NCBI GenBank assembly: GCA_018241225.1
Contig: JAFEEG010000022.1
Coordinates: 124,001 to 188,000 of the forward strand
Length of the DNA: 64,000 nucleotides
Direction: 5' to 3'
Source of the DNA: Pseudomonadota bacterium
Lineage (GTDB): Bacteria > Pseudomonadota > Gammaproteobacteria > Burkholderiales > Burkholderiaceae_C
The position numbers were made by a program, and so were the translations under genes. Within the stretch, counting starts at the first letter, position 1. Each line of letters opens with the position of its first letter. This document shows positions 48,533-57,657 of this stretch, piece after piece. A model generated the notes under the pieces. It was given only the letters and a program-made list of their open reading frames with translations, was not told where the DNA came from and ran no database searches.

Positions 48533-49687
48533 TTGAACACGAAGCTTGAGATCGCGGCGCACCCGCTGCGCTTCCACGGCCATGAAGGCCAGTACTTCCG
48601 CATCTGGATCGTCAACGTCCTGCTGGGCGTGCTGACCCTGGGCCTGTACACCCCCTGGGCGCGCCGGCGCACGGTGCAGTACTTCTATCAAAGCACCGAG
48701 GTAGCCGACGGCACCCTCGAGTTCACCGCGCCGATCAAGCGCATGCTGGTGGGCTTCCTGCTTTTCGGTGGCCTGTACCTGGCGCTGAACCTGGCCGGCA
48801 ACTCGGACGACCGGTTTGCGCGCACCCTCGGCAACGTGTTCCTGGCCCTTGCCGTGCTGGGCGCGCCCTGGCTGTGGGCCAGCGCCATGCGCTTTCGGCT
48901 GCGGCACACGCGTTGGCGCGGCTTGCGGCTGAACTTCGCGCCCAGCGTCAAATCGCTTTACCTGGCCAGCTGGCCGATGCTGGCGCTGGCGGTGCTGCTG
49001 GTGTGCTTTGGCCTGAGCGCCGCCGGCGTGCGTTCCTATGGCCCCTTGATGAGCGGCGTGCTCATGCTGGCCATTGCACTGCTTGCTGCTCTGTGCTTGG
49101 CGCTGCTTCAATACAACTACAACCGGCTGCTCCTGTTGAACACGCGCATCGGCGCGCAGGCTGGGCGCTGGAAGGTGGAGCTCGGGCCCTACCTGCGCAT
49201 CGCGCTGCAGGCCATCGGCATCGCGGTGCTACTGGGCGCGCTGATCGGCGCCGTATCGTCGATCATCTTCGCGGGCTACACGCTGGGCGTGAAGAACTTG
49301 CGCGGCTCCGTCCTGCTGGGCCTGGTTCTCGGCGGGGCGATGTGGTTCCTGGCCATCGTGCCGGCCATGGCCTGGCGCGAGGCGCGCACCTTCCAGTTGG
49401 TGTGGAACAACACTGGCGTCAGCCACTTGGCGCGCTTTCGCTGCAAGCTGCGCACCGGCGCCTTCATGGGCCTGCGCATCCGCAACGCACTGCTCAACCT
49501 CGTCACGCTGGGCCTCTACCGACCCTTTGCGCGGATCAAGGTCTACCGGATGAAGTGCGAGTCGGTCACGCTGCACCTGCGCGGCACCCCCGAGGGCCTG
49601 GTGGGCGAGCTGGCGCGCCAGCAGGACGAAGGCGGCTTCTCGGACGCGCTGGCCGACGGACTGGGGCTGGACATCGTCGGCGCCTGA
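48533..49687 (+). CDS. DUF898 (YjgN-type) membrane protein
   Basis: 384 residues with about six to seven membrane segments. The DUF898 hallmark appears twice: RFHGHEGQYFRIWIVNVLLG with LTLGLYTPWARRR at the N-terminus, and LRIRNALLNLVTLGLYRPFAR at the C-terminus. Function unknown; it often precedes a membrane-linked M48 peptidase, as here, four bases downstream. Start TTG 48533 (MNTKLEIAAHPLRF) has GAGTGAGGG upstream. Confidence 0.87.
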   Translation: MNTKLEIAAHPLRFHGHEGQYFRIWIVNVLLGVLTLGLYTPWARRRTVQYFYQSTEVADGTLEFTAPIKRMLVGFLLFGGLYLALNLAGNSDDRFARTLGNVFLALAVLGAPWLWASAMRFRLRHTRWRGLRLNFAPSVKSLYLASWPMLALAVLLVCFGLSAAGVRSYGPLMSGVLMLAIALLAALCLALLQYNYNRLLLLNTRIGAQAGRWKVELGPYLRIALQAIGIAVLLGALIGAVSSIIFAGYTLGVKNLRGSVLLGLVLGGAMWFLAIVPAMAWREARTFQLVWNNTGVSHLARFRCKLRTGAFMGLRIRNALLNLVTLGLYRPFARIKVYRMKCESVTLHLRGTPEGLVGELARQQDEGGFSDALADGLGLDIVGA

Positions 49688-49691
49688 GCGC

Positions 49692-50804
49692 ATGGACGCC
49701 ACCCTTCGCGCGCGCTGGTTCGATGGGCGCAGCAGCCAGGCGCGCCCCGTTCTGCTTCGGTTGGCTGGCGACAAGCGGGGCCGCGCCAGCCTGCGGCTGC
49801 ATCCGCTCGATGTGGCGGACTCGACGCCCGTGGACGTGGCACCGGGCGAGTTCAACTGGCCCGACACCTGGGAGCCCACAGGCGCCTCGCCGCGCATGAC
49901 GGTCGACCTCGGCCTGCACGGCAGCGTGGAAGTCGAAGGCCGCAAGTGGGAGCAGGCGCTGGGTGCCTGCGGCGCAAGCTCCAGCATGGCGCAGCGCCTG
50001 CAGCGGCGCTGGCTGCTGATCGTCGGCGCACTGCTGTGCGTCGCGCTGGTCATCTGGGCCTTCACGCGCTGGGCCGCACCGTGGGTCGCGGGTCAACTTG
50101 CCCGATTCGCACCCCTGTCGTGGGAGCGCACCGTGTCGCAAGACGCGCTGGACCAGCTGGAAAGACAGGGCGTGCTCAAGCCCAGCCGCATCGCACGGGC
50201 TCGCCAGTCCGAGCTGCAAATACGCTTTGCCGCGCTGAACGCCAAGGCCCCAGCCGCGCTGCGCCCGGACGCTGCCTACGCGCCCACCATGAACCTGCAA
50301 TTTCGCTCCGGCATGGGCGCAAATGCCTTCGCCCTGCCCGGCGGCACCATCGTCATGACCGATGCCATGGTCGAGCTGGCCAGCCGCAACAGCCTGGGCG
50401 ACGAGGCACTGATGGGCGTGCTGACCCACGAAGCAGGGCATGTGCTCTACCGCCACGGTACGCGGCGCGTGATCGAGTTGGGCATTCTCAACGTCGGCTC
50501 GGTGCTGGTTCTCGGCGACGCCTCGGGCCTGGCCGCCACGGGCGGAACGCTTCTGGCGGCACTGGCCTACAGCCGCGCCCACGAACGCGAGGCTGACTGC
50601 TTTGCAATGGCCATGATGCAGGCTACGGCCCAGCCCCTGCCGCCCATGGCCGCGTTGCTGCGGGCGGCGGACAAAGCGCATGCCCAGGCCAAGGGCGAAA
50701 AAGCGAACGACCTGCCCATCGAATGGCTGCAGACCCACCCCGACACGGCCGGACGCGCCGCGGCGATCGAAGCCGGCCAGCTCGCCAACTGCGCGCGCGG
50801 CTGA
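49692..50804 (+). CDS. M48-family membrane metallopeptidase
   Basis: 370 residues. Residues 1-105 form a non-catalytic N-terminal part. A membrane segment at about 108-128 is followed by the peptidase domain with LTHEAGHVLYRHG (HEAGH zinc motif at residues 246-250) and the third ligand in AHEREADCFAM. WLQTHPDTAGRAAAI near the C-terminus is also typical of M48. Probably acts at the membrane on misfolded or specific proteins. Forms a pair with the DUF898 gene. Confidence 0.9.
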   Translation: MDATLRARWFDGRSSQARPVLLRLAGDKRGRASLRLHPLDVADSTPVDVAPGEFNWPDTWEPTGASPRMTVDLGLHGSVEVEGRKWEQALGACGASSSMAQRLQRRWLLIVGALLCVALVIWAFTRWAAPWVAGQLARFAPLSWERTVSQDALDQLERQGVLKPSRIARARQSELQIRFAALNAKAPAALRPDAAYAPTMNLQFRSGMGANAFALPGGTIVMTDAMVELASRNSLGDEALMGVLTHEAGHVLYRHGTRRVIELGILNVGSVLVLGDASGLAATGGTLLAALAYSRAHEREADCFAMAMMQATAQPLPPMAALLRAADKAHAQAKGEKANDLPIEWLQTHPDTAGRAAAIEAGQLANCARG

Positions 50805-50922
50805 GCGGGGTCCCGCACGCCCTTTTCCGAAGCGGCCGCGCGCGGCCCCGCCGCCTTCGCCACAATGCCGACTGACTCAAGTCAGTCTCAACCCGGCACG
50901 AACGAAGAAGGAGCCCCGGCCC

Positions 50923-51843
50923 ATGAAAGCGCAGAACGTTCTCGACACCATCGGCAACACGCCCCACATCCGCTTCCAGCGCCTGTTCAAGGGGGCCACG
51001 CAGCAGGTGTGGATCAAGTCCGAGCGCGCCAACCCGGGCGGCTCCGTAAAGGACCGCATCGCCTTGTCGATGGTGGAAGACGCCGAGCGCTCGGGCGCGC
51101 TCAAGCCCGGTGGCACCATCGTCGAGCCCACCTCGGGCAACACCGGCGTGGGCCTGGCCATGGTGGCCGCGGTCAAGGGCTACAAGCTCATCCTCGTGAT
51201 GCCCGACAGCATGTCAGTCGAACGCCGCCGCCTGATGCTGGCCTATGGCGCGAGCTTCGAGCTGACGCCGCGCGAAAAAGGCATGAAGGGCTCCATCGCC
51301 CGCGCCGAGGAAATCGTGACCTCCACGCCCGGCGCCTGGATGCCCCAGCAGTTCAACAACCCGGCCAACGTGCAGGTGCATGTGCGCACCACGGCCGAGG
51401 AAATTGCCGCCGACTTTCCCGAAGGCGTGGACGTGCTGATCACCGGCGTGGGCACCGGTGGCCACATCACCGGCTGCGCGCAAGTTCTCAAGAAGAAGTG
51501 GCCCAAGCTGAAGGTGTTTGCGGTGGAGCCCACGGCTTCGCCAGTCATCTCCGGTGGCCAGCCCTCGCCGCACCCTATTCAGGGCATCGGCGCCGGCTTC
51601 ATTCCGAAGAACCTGGAGACCAGCCTGCTGGACGGCGTGATCCAAGTCGAGGCCGAGGCGGCCCGCGAGATGGCGCGCCGCTGCGCCCGCGAAGAAGGCG
51701 TGCTGGTGGGCATCTCTTCCGGCGCCACGCTGCAGGCCATTGCGCAGAAGCTAAGCGAGCTTCCCGCCGACGCAGTGGTGCTGGGCTTCAACTACGACAC
51801 CGGCGAGCGCTACCTGTCAGTGGACGGCTTCCTGCCGGCCTGA
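50923..51843 (+). CDS. cysK: Cysteine synthase (O-acetylserine sulfhydrylase)
   Basis: 306 residues. PLP-dependent enzyme making cysteine from O-acetylserine and sulfide. The PLP Lys is in NPGGSVKDRIAL; PTSGNTGVGLAM binds the substrate and GVGTGGHITG the cofactor phosphate. CysK and CysM are hard to separate by eye; length and the PLP loop favour CysK. ATG 50923 has AAGGAG eleven bases before it. Confidence 0.93.
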   Translation: MKAQNVLDTIGNTPHIRFQRLFKGATQQVWIKSERANPGGSVKDRIALSMVEDAERSGALKPGGTIVEPTSGNTGVGLAMVAAVKGYKLILVMPDSMSVERRRLMLAYGASFELTPREKGMKGSIARAEEIVTSTPGAWMPQQFNNPANVQVHVRTTAEEIAADFPEGVDVLITGVGTGGHITGCAQVLKKKWPKLKVFAVEPTASPVISGGQPSPHPIQGIGAGFIPKNLETSLLDGVIQVEAEAAREMARRCAREEGVLVGISSGATLQAIAQKLSELPADAVVLGFNYDTGERYLSVDGFLPA

Positions 51844-51849
51844 GTCCGA

Positions 51850-52443
51850 TCACCAGAACTTTTCCGGCGCCACGTCCAGCACCTCGGCGCAGGCACTGAC
51901 AGCCTAGGCGCGCTCCTCGCGAAGCACCTTCCAGTCGTCGGCCTGCCACCGGGTCTACGCGATCGGCTCGGCCTGGTAGCCGCACGCCTGCAGAGACCGC
52001 ATGAGGCCTGCGTGGCCGAGTTCCGCGCCAAAGCGCAGGCGGGAGAGCTCGTCGTTGCCTTCTCGATCTCTTCGGGCGTGGAGCCGTCGGGGAGCGCTTC
52101 GGCGTGCGACTGCGCTGCGCGTGCGCTGTAGATCCTGGTGGCCACGTTGCCCAGCGCTTCGTTCAAGTCGCTGATCGCGGGGTTCACCGCCTAGCACCAG
52201 CATGATCACGTTCAGCGCCACCTGGCCGGCCACGTTGTGCATGGTCTGTTCGCGCCGCACCACGCGCAGGCTTTCGATGCCCGGCTTGGCGTAGCCGCGC
52301 TCGAATCGAAGCTTGGTCGTTGGCGCGGCCAGCGCCTGCGCGGCGGCGGGCGGCCCGACCGCCTCTTCTCCCCAGGCCAGCGCCTGAAACGCCAGCCCGC
52401 AACACACCCATGCGGCATGCGCCGTGATCACTCGTTCTTTCAC
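51850..52443 (-). pseudogene. Decayed gene for a secreted protein of about 197 residues
   Basis: A GTG start at 52443 with a strong ribosome-binding site (GGGGAG) opens a signal-peptide-like frame (AAWVCCGLAFQALAWGEEA) that runs well to about 52195. The sense then moves to another frame (NPAISDLNEALGNVATRIYS, to about 52070) and returns (DELSRLRFGAELGHAGLMRS). Two in-frame TAG stops follow (51955-51957 and 51904-51906), between readable pieces TRWQADDWKVLREERA and AVSACAEVLDVAPEKFW, and a final TGA at 51850-51852. Total length 594 bp is a multiple of three, so the two shifts compensate. Family not recognised. Recent decay is likely because the start signals survive. Confidence 0.8.
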
Positions 52444-52582
52444 TTTTCACTCCCCCTGATTGCCATCTGAGTGGCAGGACGGAATAATAGTAATTTACAA
52501 ACCACAATGCGCCATCAATAGTCAACGAAAATAGACTTCGATTCGTGAAATAGACGAGCTTTTAGAATCCTGTCTTTGCCCG

Positions 52583-54301
52583 ATGAATACGGGCCCATTC
52601 GTCATGATCCGCGTCTCCGAACTCAAGCTTCCGCTCGACCACGCGCCCGAAGCCCTTTTGCAGGGTGTAGCCGGCGTTCTGGGTCTCACTCCCGCCGACA
52701 TTGCCGCGCACGCGGTCCACAAGCGCAGCTTCGACGCGCGCAAGGCCGAGCTCATCCAGGTCTACATCGTCGATGTGCAGCTAGCCGACCCTTCGCGCGA
52801 AGCCGCGGTGCTGGCCCGCAACAAGCCGCATGTGCAGGCCGCGCCCGACATGGCCTATCACTTCGTGGCGCAGGCGGGCGCAACGCCCGAACCTCGCCCC
52901 GTAGTGGTGGGGTTCGGCCCCTGCGGAATCTTTGCGGCGCTGCTGCTGGCGCAGATGGGCCTCAAGCCCATCGTGCTGGAGCGCGGCAAGGCCGTGCGCG
53001 AGCGCACCAAGGACACCTGGGGCCTGTGGCGCCGCAAGGAGCTGCAGCCCGAATCGAACGTGCAGTTCGGCGAAGGCGGCGCCGGCACCTTCTCCGACGG
53101 CAAGCTCTACAGCCAGATCAAGGACCCGCGCCACCTGGGCCGCAAGGTGCTCCAGGAATTCGTGAAGTCCGGTGCGCCCGAAGAAATCCTCTGGGAAGCG
53201 CACCCGCACATCGGCACCTTCCGCCTGGTGAAGATGGTGGAGAACATGCGCGCCGAGATCGAGTCGCTGGGCGGCGAGATCCGCTTCTCGCACAAAGTGA
53301 CCGACATCCGGGTGGAGAACGGCCACCTGCGCGGCCTGACGGTGCTCGACCAGGCCACGGGGCGCACCGAAGAACTGCGCACCGACCACGCCGTCATTGC
53401 GCTGGGCCACAGCGCGCGAGACAGCTTTGCCATGCTGCACACGCGCGGCGCGCCCATCGAGGCCAAGCCTTTTTCCATCGGCTTTCGCGCCGAGCATCCG
53501 CAGGGCCTGATCGACCGGGCGCGCTGGGGCCGGCATGCAGGCCATCCTGCCCTGGGCGCGGCCGAGTACCGGCTGGTGCACCACGCCAGCAACGGGCGCT
53601 CGGTCTACAGCTTCTGCATGTGCCCGGGCGGCACGGTGGTGGCCGCCACCAGCGAGCCCAACCGCGTGGTGACCAACGGCATGAGCCAGTATTCGCGCAA
53701 CGAGCGCAACGCCAACGCCGGCATCGTGGTTGGCATCGACCCAAGCGACTTTCCAACCGACTACCAGAACCTCGACCTGCCGCCCGAATTGCTCGAGCAG
53801 GCACAGGGCAAGCCGCATCCGCTGGGCGGCATCGAGCTGCAGCGCAGGCTCGAATCGCATGCCTTCGTGCTGGGCGGCGGCGACTACTGCGCACCGGGCC
53901 AGCTGGTGGGCGACTTCGTGGCCGGACGGCCGTCCAAGGAGTTCGGCCAGGTGCAGCCCAGCTACAAGCCCGGCGTGTTGCTGGGCGACCTGCACGGCGC
54001 CCTGCCCGACTACGCCATTGCCGCGATGCGCGAGGCATTCCCGGCCTTCGGCCGCAAGATCACCGGCTTTGACCGGCACGACGCGGTGCTGACGGGTGTT
54101 GAAACCCGCACCTCGTCGCCTATCCGCATTGCGCGCGACGGCGAAACGCTGCAATGCCCCGGCATCGCAGGCCTATACCCGGCTGGCGAAGGCGCCGGCT
54201 ACGCGGGCGGCATCCTGTCGGCCGGCGTGGATGGCATCAAGGCGGCCGAGGCCGTGGCCCGGCAGATGCTGGGCGCGGGCATGGTCGAGGAAGCGGCGTG
54301 A
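52583..54301 (+). CDS. FAD-dependent oxidoreductase (COG2509-type)
   Basis: 572 residues. N-terminal domain of about 95 residues (ELKLPLDHAPEALLQGVAG) before an FAD-binding Rossmann motif VVVGFGPCGIFAALLLA (about residue 107). FGEGGAGTFSDGKLYS, YSFCMCPGGTVVAA, and the closing PAGEGAGYAGGILSA complete the pattern of this uncharacterised dehydrogenase family. Start ATG 52583 or in-frame 52604. A TAGAAT hexamer (52563-52568) in the AT-rich leader could be its -10 box. Stop overlaps the next start (GTGA). Confidence 0.87.
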   Translation: MNTGPFVMIRVSELKLPLDHAPEALLQGVAGVLGLTPADIAAHAVHKRSFDARKAELIQVYIVDVQLADPSREAAVLARNKPHVQAAPDMAYHFVAQAGATPEPRPVVVGFGPCGIFAALLLAQMGLKPIVLERGKAVRERTKDTWGLWRRKELQPESNVQFGEGGAGTFSDGKLYSQIKDPRHLGRKVLQEFVKSGAPEEILWEAHPHIGTFRLVKMVENMRAEIESLGGEIRFSHKVTDIRVENGHLRGLTVLDQATGRTEELRTDHAVIALGHSARDSFAMLHTRGAPIEAKPFSIGFRAEHPQGLIDRARWGRHAGHPALGAAEYRLVHHASNGRSVYSFCMCPGGTVVAATSEPNRVVTNGMSQYSRNERNANAGIVVGIDPSDFPTDYQNLDLPPELLEQAQGKPHPLGGIELQRRLESHAFVLGGGDYCAPGQLVGDFVAGRPSKEFGQVQPSYKPGVLLGDLHGALPDYAIAAMREAFPAFGRKITGFDRHDAVLTGVETRTSSPIRIARDGETLQCPGIAGLYPAGEGAGYAGGILSAGVDGIKAAEAVARQMLGAGMVEEAA

Positions 54302-54870
54302 CGCAGGCCGTGCAGACCTTTGCACAACCGACCAAGGCCCAGTTCGGCCAGGGCATCGCGGCCATGGTGGCGGTGGTCCTGGCCTCCAACTACCTGGTGC
54401 AGTTTCCCATCAACGACTGGCTCACCTGGGGCGCGTTCAGCTACCCGGTGGCCTACCTGGTCAGCGACCTGCTCAACCGGCGCTTCGGCCCCGGCCTGGC
54501 GCGCCGCGTGGCCTGGCTGGGCTTTGCCGTGGCGGTGGCCGCTTCGCTGACGCTCGCGCCGGCACGCGTCGCGGCGGCCTCGGGCCTGGCCTTCATTGCA
54601 TCGCAGCTGCTGGACATCGGCCTGTTTCACCGCCTGCGCCGCGGCGCCTGGTGGCGCGCGCCGCTGGTGGCCACGGTGATTGCGGCGGTGCTCGACAGCA
54701 TCGTGTTCTGGGGCATCGCCTTTGCAGGCACCGAAGGCCCGTGGATCACCTGGGCGCTGGGCGACCTGGGCGTGAAACTGGCCGTGGGCGTGTTCATGCT
54801 GCTGCCCTTCCGGCTGCTCATCGGCCGCCTGCCAGCCGCCGACAGCAAGGCGCGCGCAGGCACGGCCTGA
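54298..54870 (+). CDS. Queuosine precursor transporter (YhhQ/VUT family)
   Basis: 190 residues with about six membrane segments. VLASNYLVQFPINDWLTWG, FSYPVAYLVSDLLNRRFG, and the LDSIVFWGIAF segment match the YhhQ family, which imports preQ0/preQ1 for queuosine tRNA modification. The start is GTG 54298, overlapping the oxidoreductase stop. No queuosine synthesis genes are in the window, consistent with salvage but not proof of it. Confidence 0.87.
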   Translation: MTQAVQTFAQPTKAQFGQGIAAMVAVVLASNYLVQFPINDWLTWGAFSYPVAYLVSDLLNRRFGPGLARRVAWLGFAVAVAASLTLAPARVAAASGLAFIASQLLDIGLFHRLRRGAWWRAPLVATVIAAVLDSIVFWGIAFAGTEGPWITWALGDLGVKLAVGVFMLLPFRLLIGRLPAADSKARAGTA

Positions 54871-54918
54871 GCACAATCCGACCAACCCATTTCTTTTCCG
54901 TTTCTCCCTGGTACCCCG

Positions 54919-55839
54919 ATGACCGACACCAACGAGATCGCCGCATCCAGCACCGCTGCGCCGGCCGCCCCCGAAGCAACGCAAGCGACGCCCGCCGCCG
55001 CACCTGACGCAATCGCCGAACAGGCATCGACCGATGCGGCATCCGCAGCGCCGGGCCAGGCGCGCAAGCCGCGCCGCCGTGGCGGCAAGAACAGGGGCGG
55101 CAACAAGGCTGGCGCCCAAGGTGGCACCCAGGCCGCGGCCGCGCCCGATGCAAACGCAGCCCCCGCCAAGACGGGCAAGGGCAAGGGCAAGGACCAGGGC
55201 AAGGCGCGCACGCCGCATCCGGTGCTGGAAAAACTCTTCGAGCTGTACCCCGGCCTGTTCGGTGCGCGCTTCCTGCCGCTCAAGCGCGGCGTGTACGAAG
55301 AGTTGGTAACGCGCCACCCGGACGTCTTCAAGCCCGAAGACCTGAAGCTGGCCATGGGCCTGCATGCGCGCTCCACCCGCTACCTGGAAAGCGTGGCCGC
55401 CGGCCACCCACGTCACGACCTGGAAGGCCAGGTGGTGGAGCCGATGGCGCCCGAGCATGTGCACCACGCCATTCTTGAACTGTACCGCCGCCGCCAGATG
55501 CGCACGCCCGAGGAAGCGCGCGACGACCTGCGCGCCCAGACCGTGACGCGCATTGCACGCGCCATCGACGCCTCGGGCCTGCCGCGCGAAGACTACGCGG
55601 TGCTGGTGCGCTCGCGCGATGCCGGCATCAACGCCATCGTCGACGAAGCGCTGGCCTCGCTGGCCGGCCAGGATGCCAAGGCCGAGGCCCTGCTGCGCGC
55701 CTTCGAGGCCAGCGGCAAGAGCGAGCAGGAATTTGCCGAGATGTATGGCATGAAGCACGGCGAGGTGGTGCGCACGCTGCAGCGCGCACGCACGGCGCGG
55801 CAAGTGCCGGCCGCGCAGGCCACGGCTTCGGCCGACTGA
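54919..55839 (+). CDS. proQ: ProQ/FinO-domain RNA chaperone
   Basis: 306 residues. Residues 1-95 are Ala/Pro-rich then strongly basic (RKPRRRGGKNRGG, KTGKGKGKDQGK), likely disordered and RNA-binding. Residues 98-210 form the FinO/ProQ domain: PVLEKLFELYPGLFGARFLPLKRGV, ARSTRYLESVA and MRTPEEARDDLRAQ. The C-terminal part is Ala-rich helical. FinO-domain proteins bind sRNAs and mRNA 3' ends at stem-loop terminators. A strong terminator follows. Confidence 0.9.
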   Translation: MTDTNEIAASSTAAPAAPEATQATPAAAPDAIAEQASTDAASAAPGQARKPRRRGGKNRGGNKAGAQGGTQAAAAPDANAAPAKTGKGKGKDQGKARTPHPVLEKLFELYPGLFGARFLPLKRGVYEELVTRHPDVFKPEDLKLAMGLHARSTRYLESVAAGHPRHDLEGQVVEPMAPEHVHHAILELYRRRQMRTPEEARDDLRAQTVTRIARAIDASGLPREDYAVLVRSRDAGINAIVDEALASLAGQDAKAEALLRAFEASGKSEQEFAEMYGMKHGEVVRTLQRARTARQVPAAQATASAD

Positions 55840-55862
55840 CACCCGCGCAGCAGACGGGCAAG

Positions 55863-55892
55863 AAAAAAGCCGGCCTCGGGCCGGCTTTTCTT
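55863..55892. terminator. Bidirectional terminator between proQ and htpX
   Basis: A-run, then GCCGGCC-TCG-GGCCGGC, then TTTTCTT. The symmetric A- and T-tracts allow it to stop transcription from both sides; proQ and htpX converge here. Confidence 0.92.
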
Positions 55893-55912
55893 GCTTTGGG
55901 GCCCTGCCCCGA

Positions 55913-56788
55913 TCAGCGTGCGTTTTGCAGCGCCGCAATGCGCTCTTCGATCGGCGGGTGCGTGGAGAACAGCTTGCCGATGCCGCCGGTGATGCCCATG
56001 GCTGCCACCGACTTTGGCAGTTCGCCCGCCGGCAGGCCGCCCAGACGCGCCAGGGCGTTGACCATGGGCTGGCGCTGGCCGCCCATGAGCTCGACCGAGC
56101 CGGCGTCGGCGCGGAACTCGCGCTGGCGGGAGAACCAGGCCACCACGATGGCGGCGGCAAAGCCCAGCACGATGTCCAGCACCACGGTGGTGATCATGTA
56201 GCCGATGCCGGGGCCGCTGCTGCGGTCGTCGCCACGGCGCAGGAAGCTGTCGACCGCGTAGCCGATCACGCGCGAGAGGAACACGACGAAGGTGTTCATC
56301 ACGCCCTGGATCAGCGTCATGGTGACCATATCGCCGTTGGCGATGTGCGCAACCTCGTGGCCGATGACGGCCTCGACCTCGTCGCGCGTCATGTTCTGCA
56401 GCAGGCCGGTGGACACCGCGACCAGCGCCGAGTTCTTGAAGGCGCCTGTGGCGAAGGCGTTGGGCTCACCTTCGAAGATGCCCACCTCGGGCATGCCGAT
56501 GCCGGCGCGGTCGGCGAACCTCTTGACCGTGCCAACGATCCAGGCCTCGTCGGGGGTCTGGGGGTTGTCGATCATGTGCAGGCCCGAGGTCCACTTGGCC
56601 ATGGGCTTGCTGATGAGCAGCGAGATGATCGCGCCGCCAAAGCCCATGATCAGGGCAAAGCCCAGCAGCGCGCCGAGGTTCAACCCGTTGGCCGTCAGGT
56701 AGCGGTTGACGCCCAGCAGGCTGGCGACGATGCCCAGCACAGCGACCACCAGGACGTTGGTCAGGACGAACAGAAGAATGCGTTTCAA
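55913..56788 (-). CDS. htpX: Membrane metalloprotease HtpX (M48)
   Basis: 291 residues. Two N-terminal membrane helices, the zinc motif in VIGHEVAHIANGD (about residues 140-150), two further membrane helices, and the third ligand in REFRADAGSVELMGG. HtpX degrades damaged inner-membrane proteins and is heat-shock induced in E. coli. The start is TTG 56788 with GGAG upstream. A near-perfect sigma-32 promoter lies at 56826-56853, inside the end of the upstream gene. Confidence 0.95.
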   Translation of the reverse strand: MKRILLFVLTNVLVVAVLGIVASLLGVNRYLTANGLNLGALLGFALIMGFGGAIISLLISKPMAKWTSGLHMIDNPQTPDEAWIVGTVKRFADRAGIGMPEVGIFEGEPNAFATGAFKNSALVAVSTGLLQNMTRDEVEAVIGHEVAHIANGDMVTMTLIQGVMNTFVVFLSRVIGYAVDSFLRRGDDRSSGPGIGYMITTVVLDIVLGFAAAIVVAWFSRQREFRADAGSVELMGGQRQPMVNALARLGGLPAGELPKSVAAMGITGGIGKLFSTHPPIEERIAALQNAR

Positions 56789-56823
56789 GTTGGAATCTCC
56801 GTGGAGCTGCTTGTGTGTGCCGC

Positions 56824-57657
56824 TCAGATGGGGGCCGGGCGGCCCGCTTCAAGCTGGGCGGGATTGCAGGACCGGGCGGGTTGTTCTTTCTTCTTCAAGT
56901 CCTGCGGAGGGCGAAATACCTCGGAATCATCATAAAAGGAAAAGTTCTCGCTTTCGGGGCTCCACCCGGGGATTCCCATGACCGGCAGCGGCGTGAAGGG
57001 CTTGCCGGCAAGCCACTCTGGCGCCAGGGCCTTTTCACTGGCCAGCCCGTCGAAGTCGGCACTCGCATCCCACATCCCTTGCGGCAGCACCAGCACATGC
57101 GCCGTCAGGTTCTTACGGGGCGAGACGGTCAACTTCTCGAGCAAGGCATGGCCGAAGACCACGACGCGTGCCCGCGCCCACAGCGACCTGTGCGTGACGA
57201 ACAACGCCCGCCAGTCGTGCACCAGCAGCGCCCGCCAGATTTCCGGCGGCGCCGACAGCAACGCACCGTTCTCGTCGAGCAGCGTGAGCGCATCGCGCAA
57301 CGGACCACGCCGCGCGCCGACGCCCTGGCTGGCGATCTGCTCGGCCTGCAGTTCGTTGAGCCGCCGCTTGATTTGCGCATGGCGCAGCCAGACCAAGCCA
57401 TTGAACAGGTCGTGCAGGTTGTGGCGCGTGGGCACGCTGGCGGTACGCGCGATGAAGGCTTCGTAGGCCTCGCCCTCGGGCGCGCTGTTGCCGGGCACGA
57501 AGCGCAGCGCGCCGGCAGCCAGTTCGATGGGTGATGGCACGGAGCCCAGGGCTTCGTGTGCCAGCGCGCCGGCTTCAACACGCGCAAAGGGCCGCGAGGC
57601 GACGCCGGCATAGGGCGCCCACCACGGCGCGCCCAGGTCCGGCAACTGCAGGCTCAT
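56824..57657 (-). CDS. DUF3025 family protein, unknown function
   Basis: 277 residues, soluble. RHNLHDLFNGLVWLRHAQIKR (about residues 77-97) and DENGALL with VHDWRALFV are the recognisable DUF3025 blocks; ARVVVFGHALLEKL and AHVLVLPQGMW follow. There is no known function. The ATG at 57657 overlaps the stop of the upstream NYN gene (ATGA), so it is translated with the NYN pair. Its last codons contain the htpX promoter. Confidence 0.83.
   Translation of the reverse strand: MSLQLPDLGAPWWAPYAGVASRPFARVEAGALAHEALGSVPSPIELAAGALRFVPGNSAPEGEAYEAFIARTASVPTRHNLHDLFNGLVWLRHAQIKRRLNELQAEQIASQGVGARRGPLRDALTLLDENGALLSAPPEIWRALLVHDWRALFVTHRSLWARARVVVFGHALLEKLTVSPRKNLTAHVLVLPQGMWDASADFDGLASEKALAPEWLAGKPFTPLPVMGIPGWSPESENFSFYDDSEVFRPPQDLKKKEQPARSCNPAQLEAGRPAPI
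56826..56853 (-). promoter_or_regulatory. Putative sigma-32 (RpoH) promoter of htpX
   Basis: CTTGAAG (56847-56853), 13 bp, CCCCATCT (56826-56833) on the minus strand: 6 of 7 and 8 of 8 matches to the heat-shock consensus. The predicted transcript start is about 30 bases before the htpX TTG. It lies over the last codons of the DUF3025 gene. Confidence 0.75.

Noticed and set aside
48033..48549. Several + and - open frames of 74-137 codons
   Set aside because: They lie inside the rnpB gene, whose RNA motifs and P1 pairing are clear.
51844..52582. Intact small genes in the 740-bp stretch after cysK
   Set aside because: The open frames here (162, 125 and 113 codons) each cover only part of one broken gene; joined across two frame changes they give a single coherent protein, so it is called a pseudogene.
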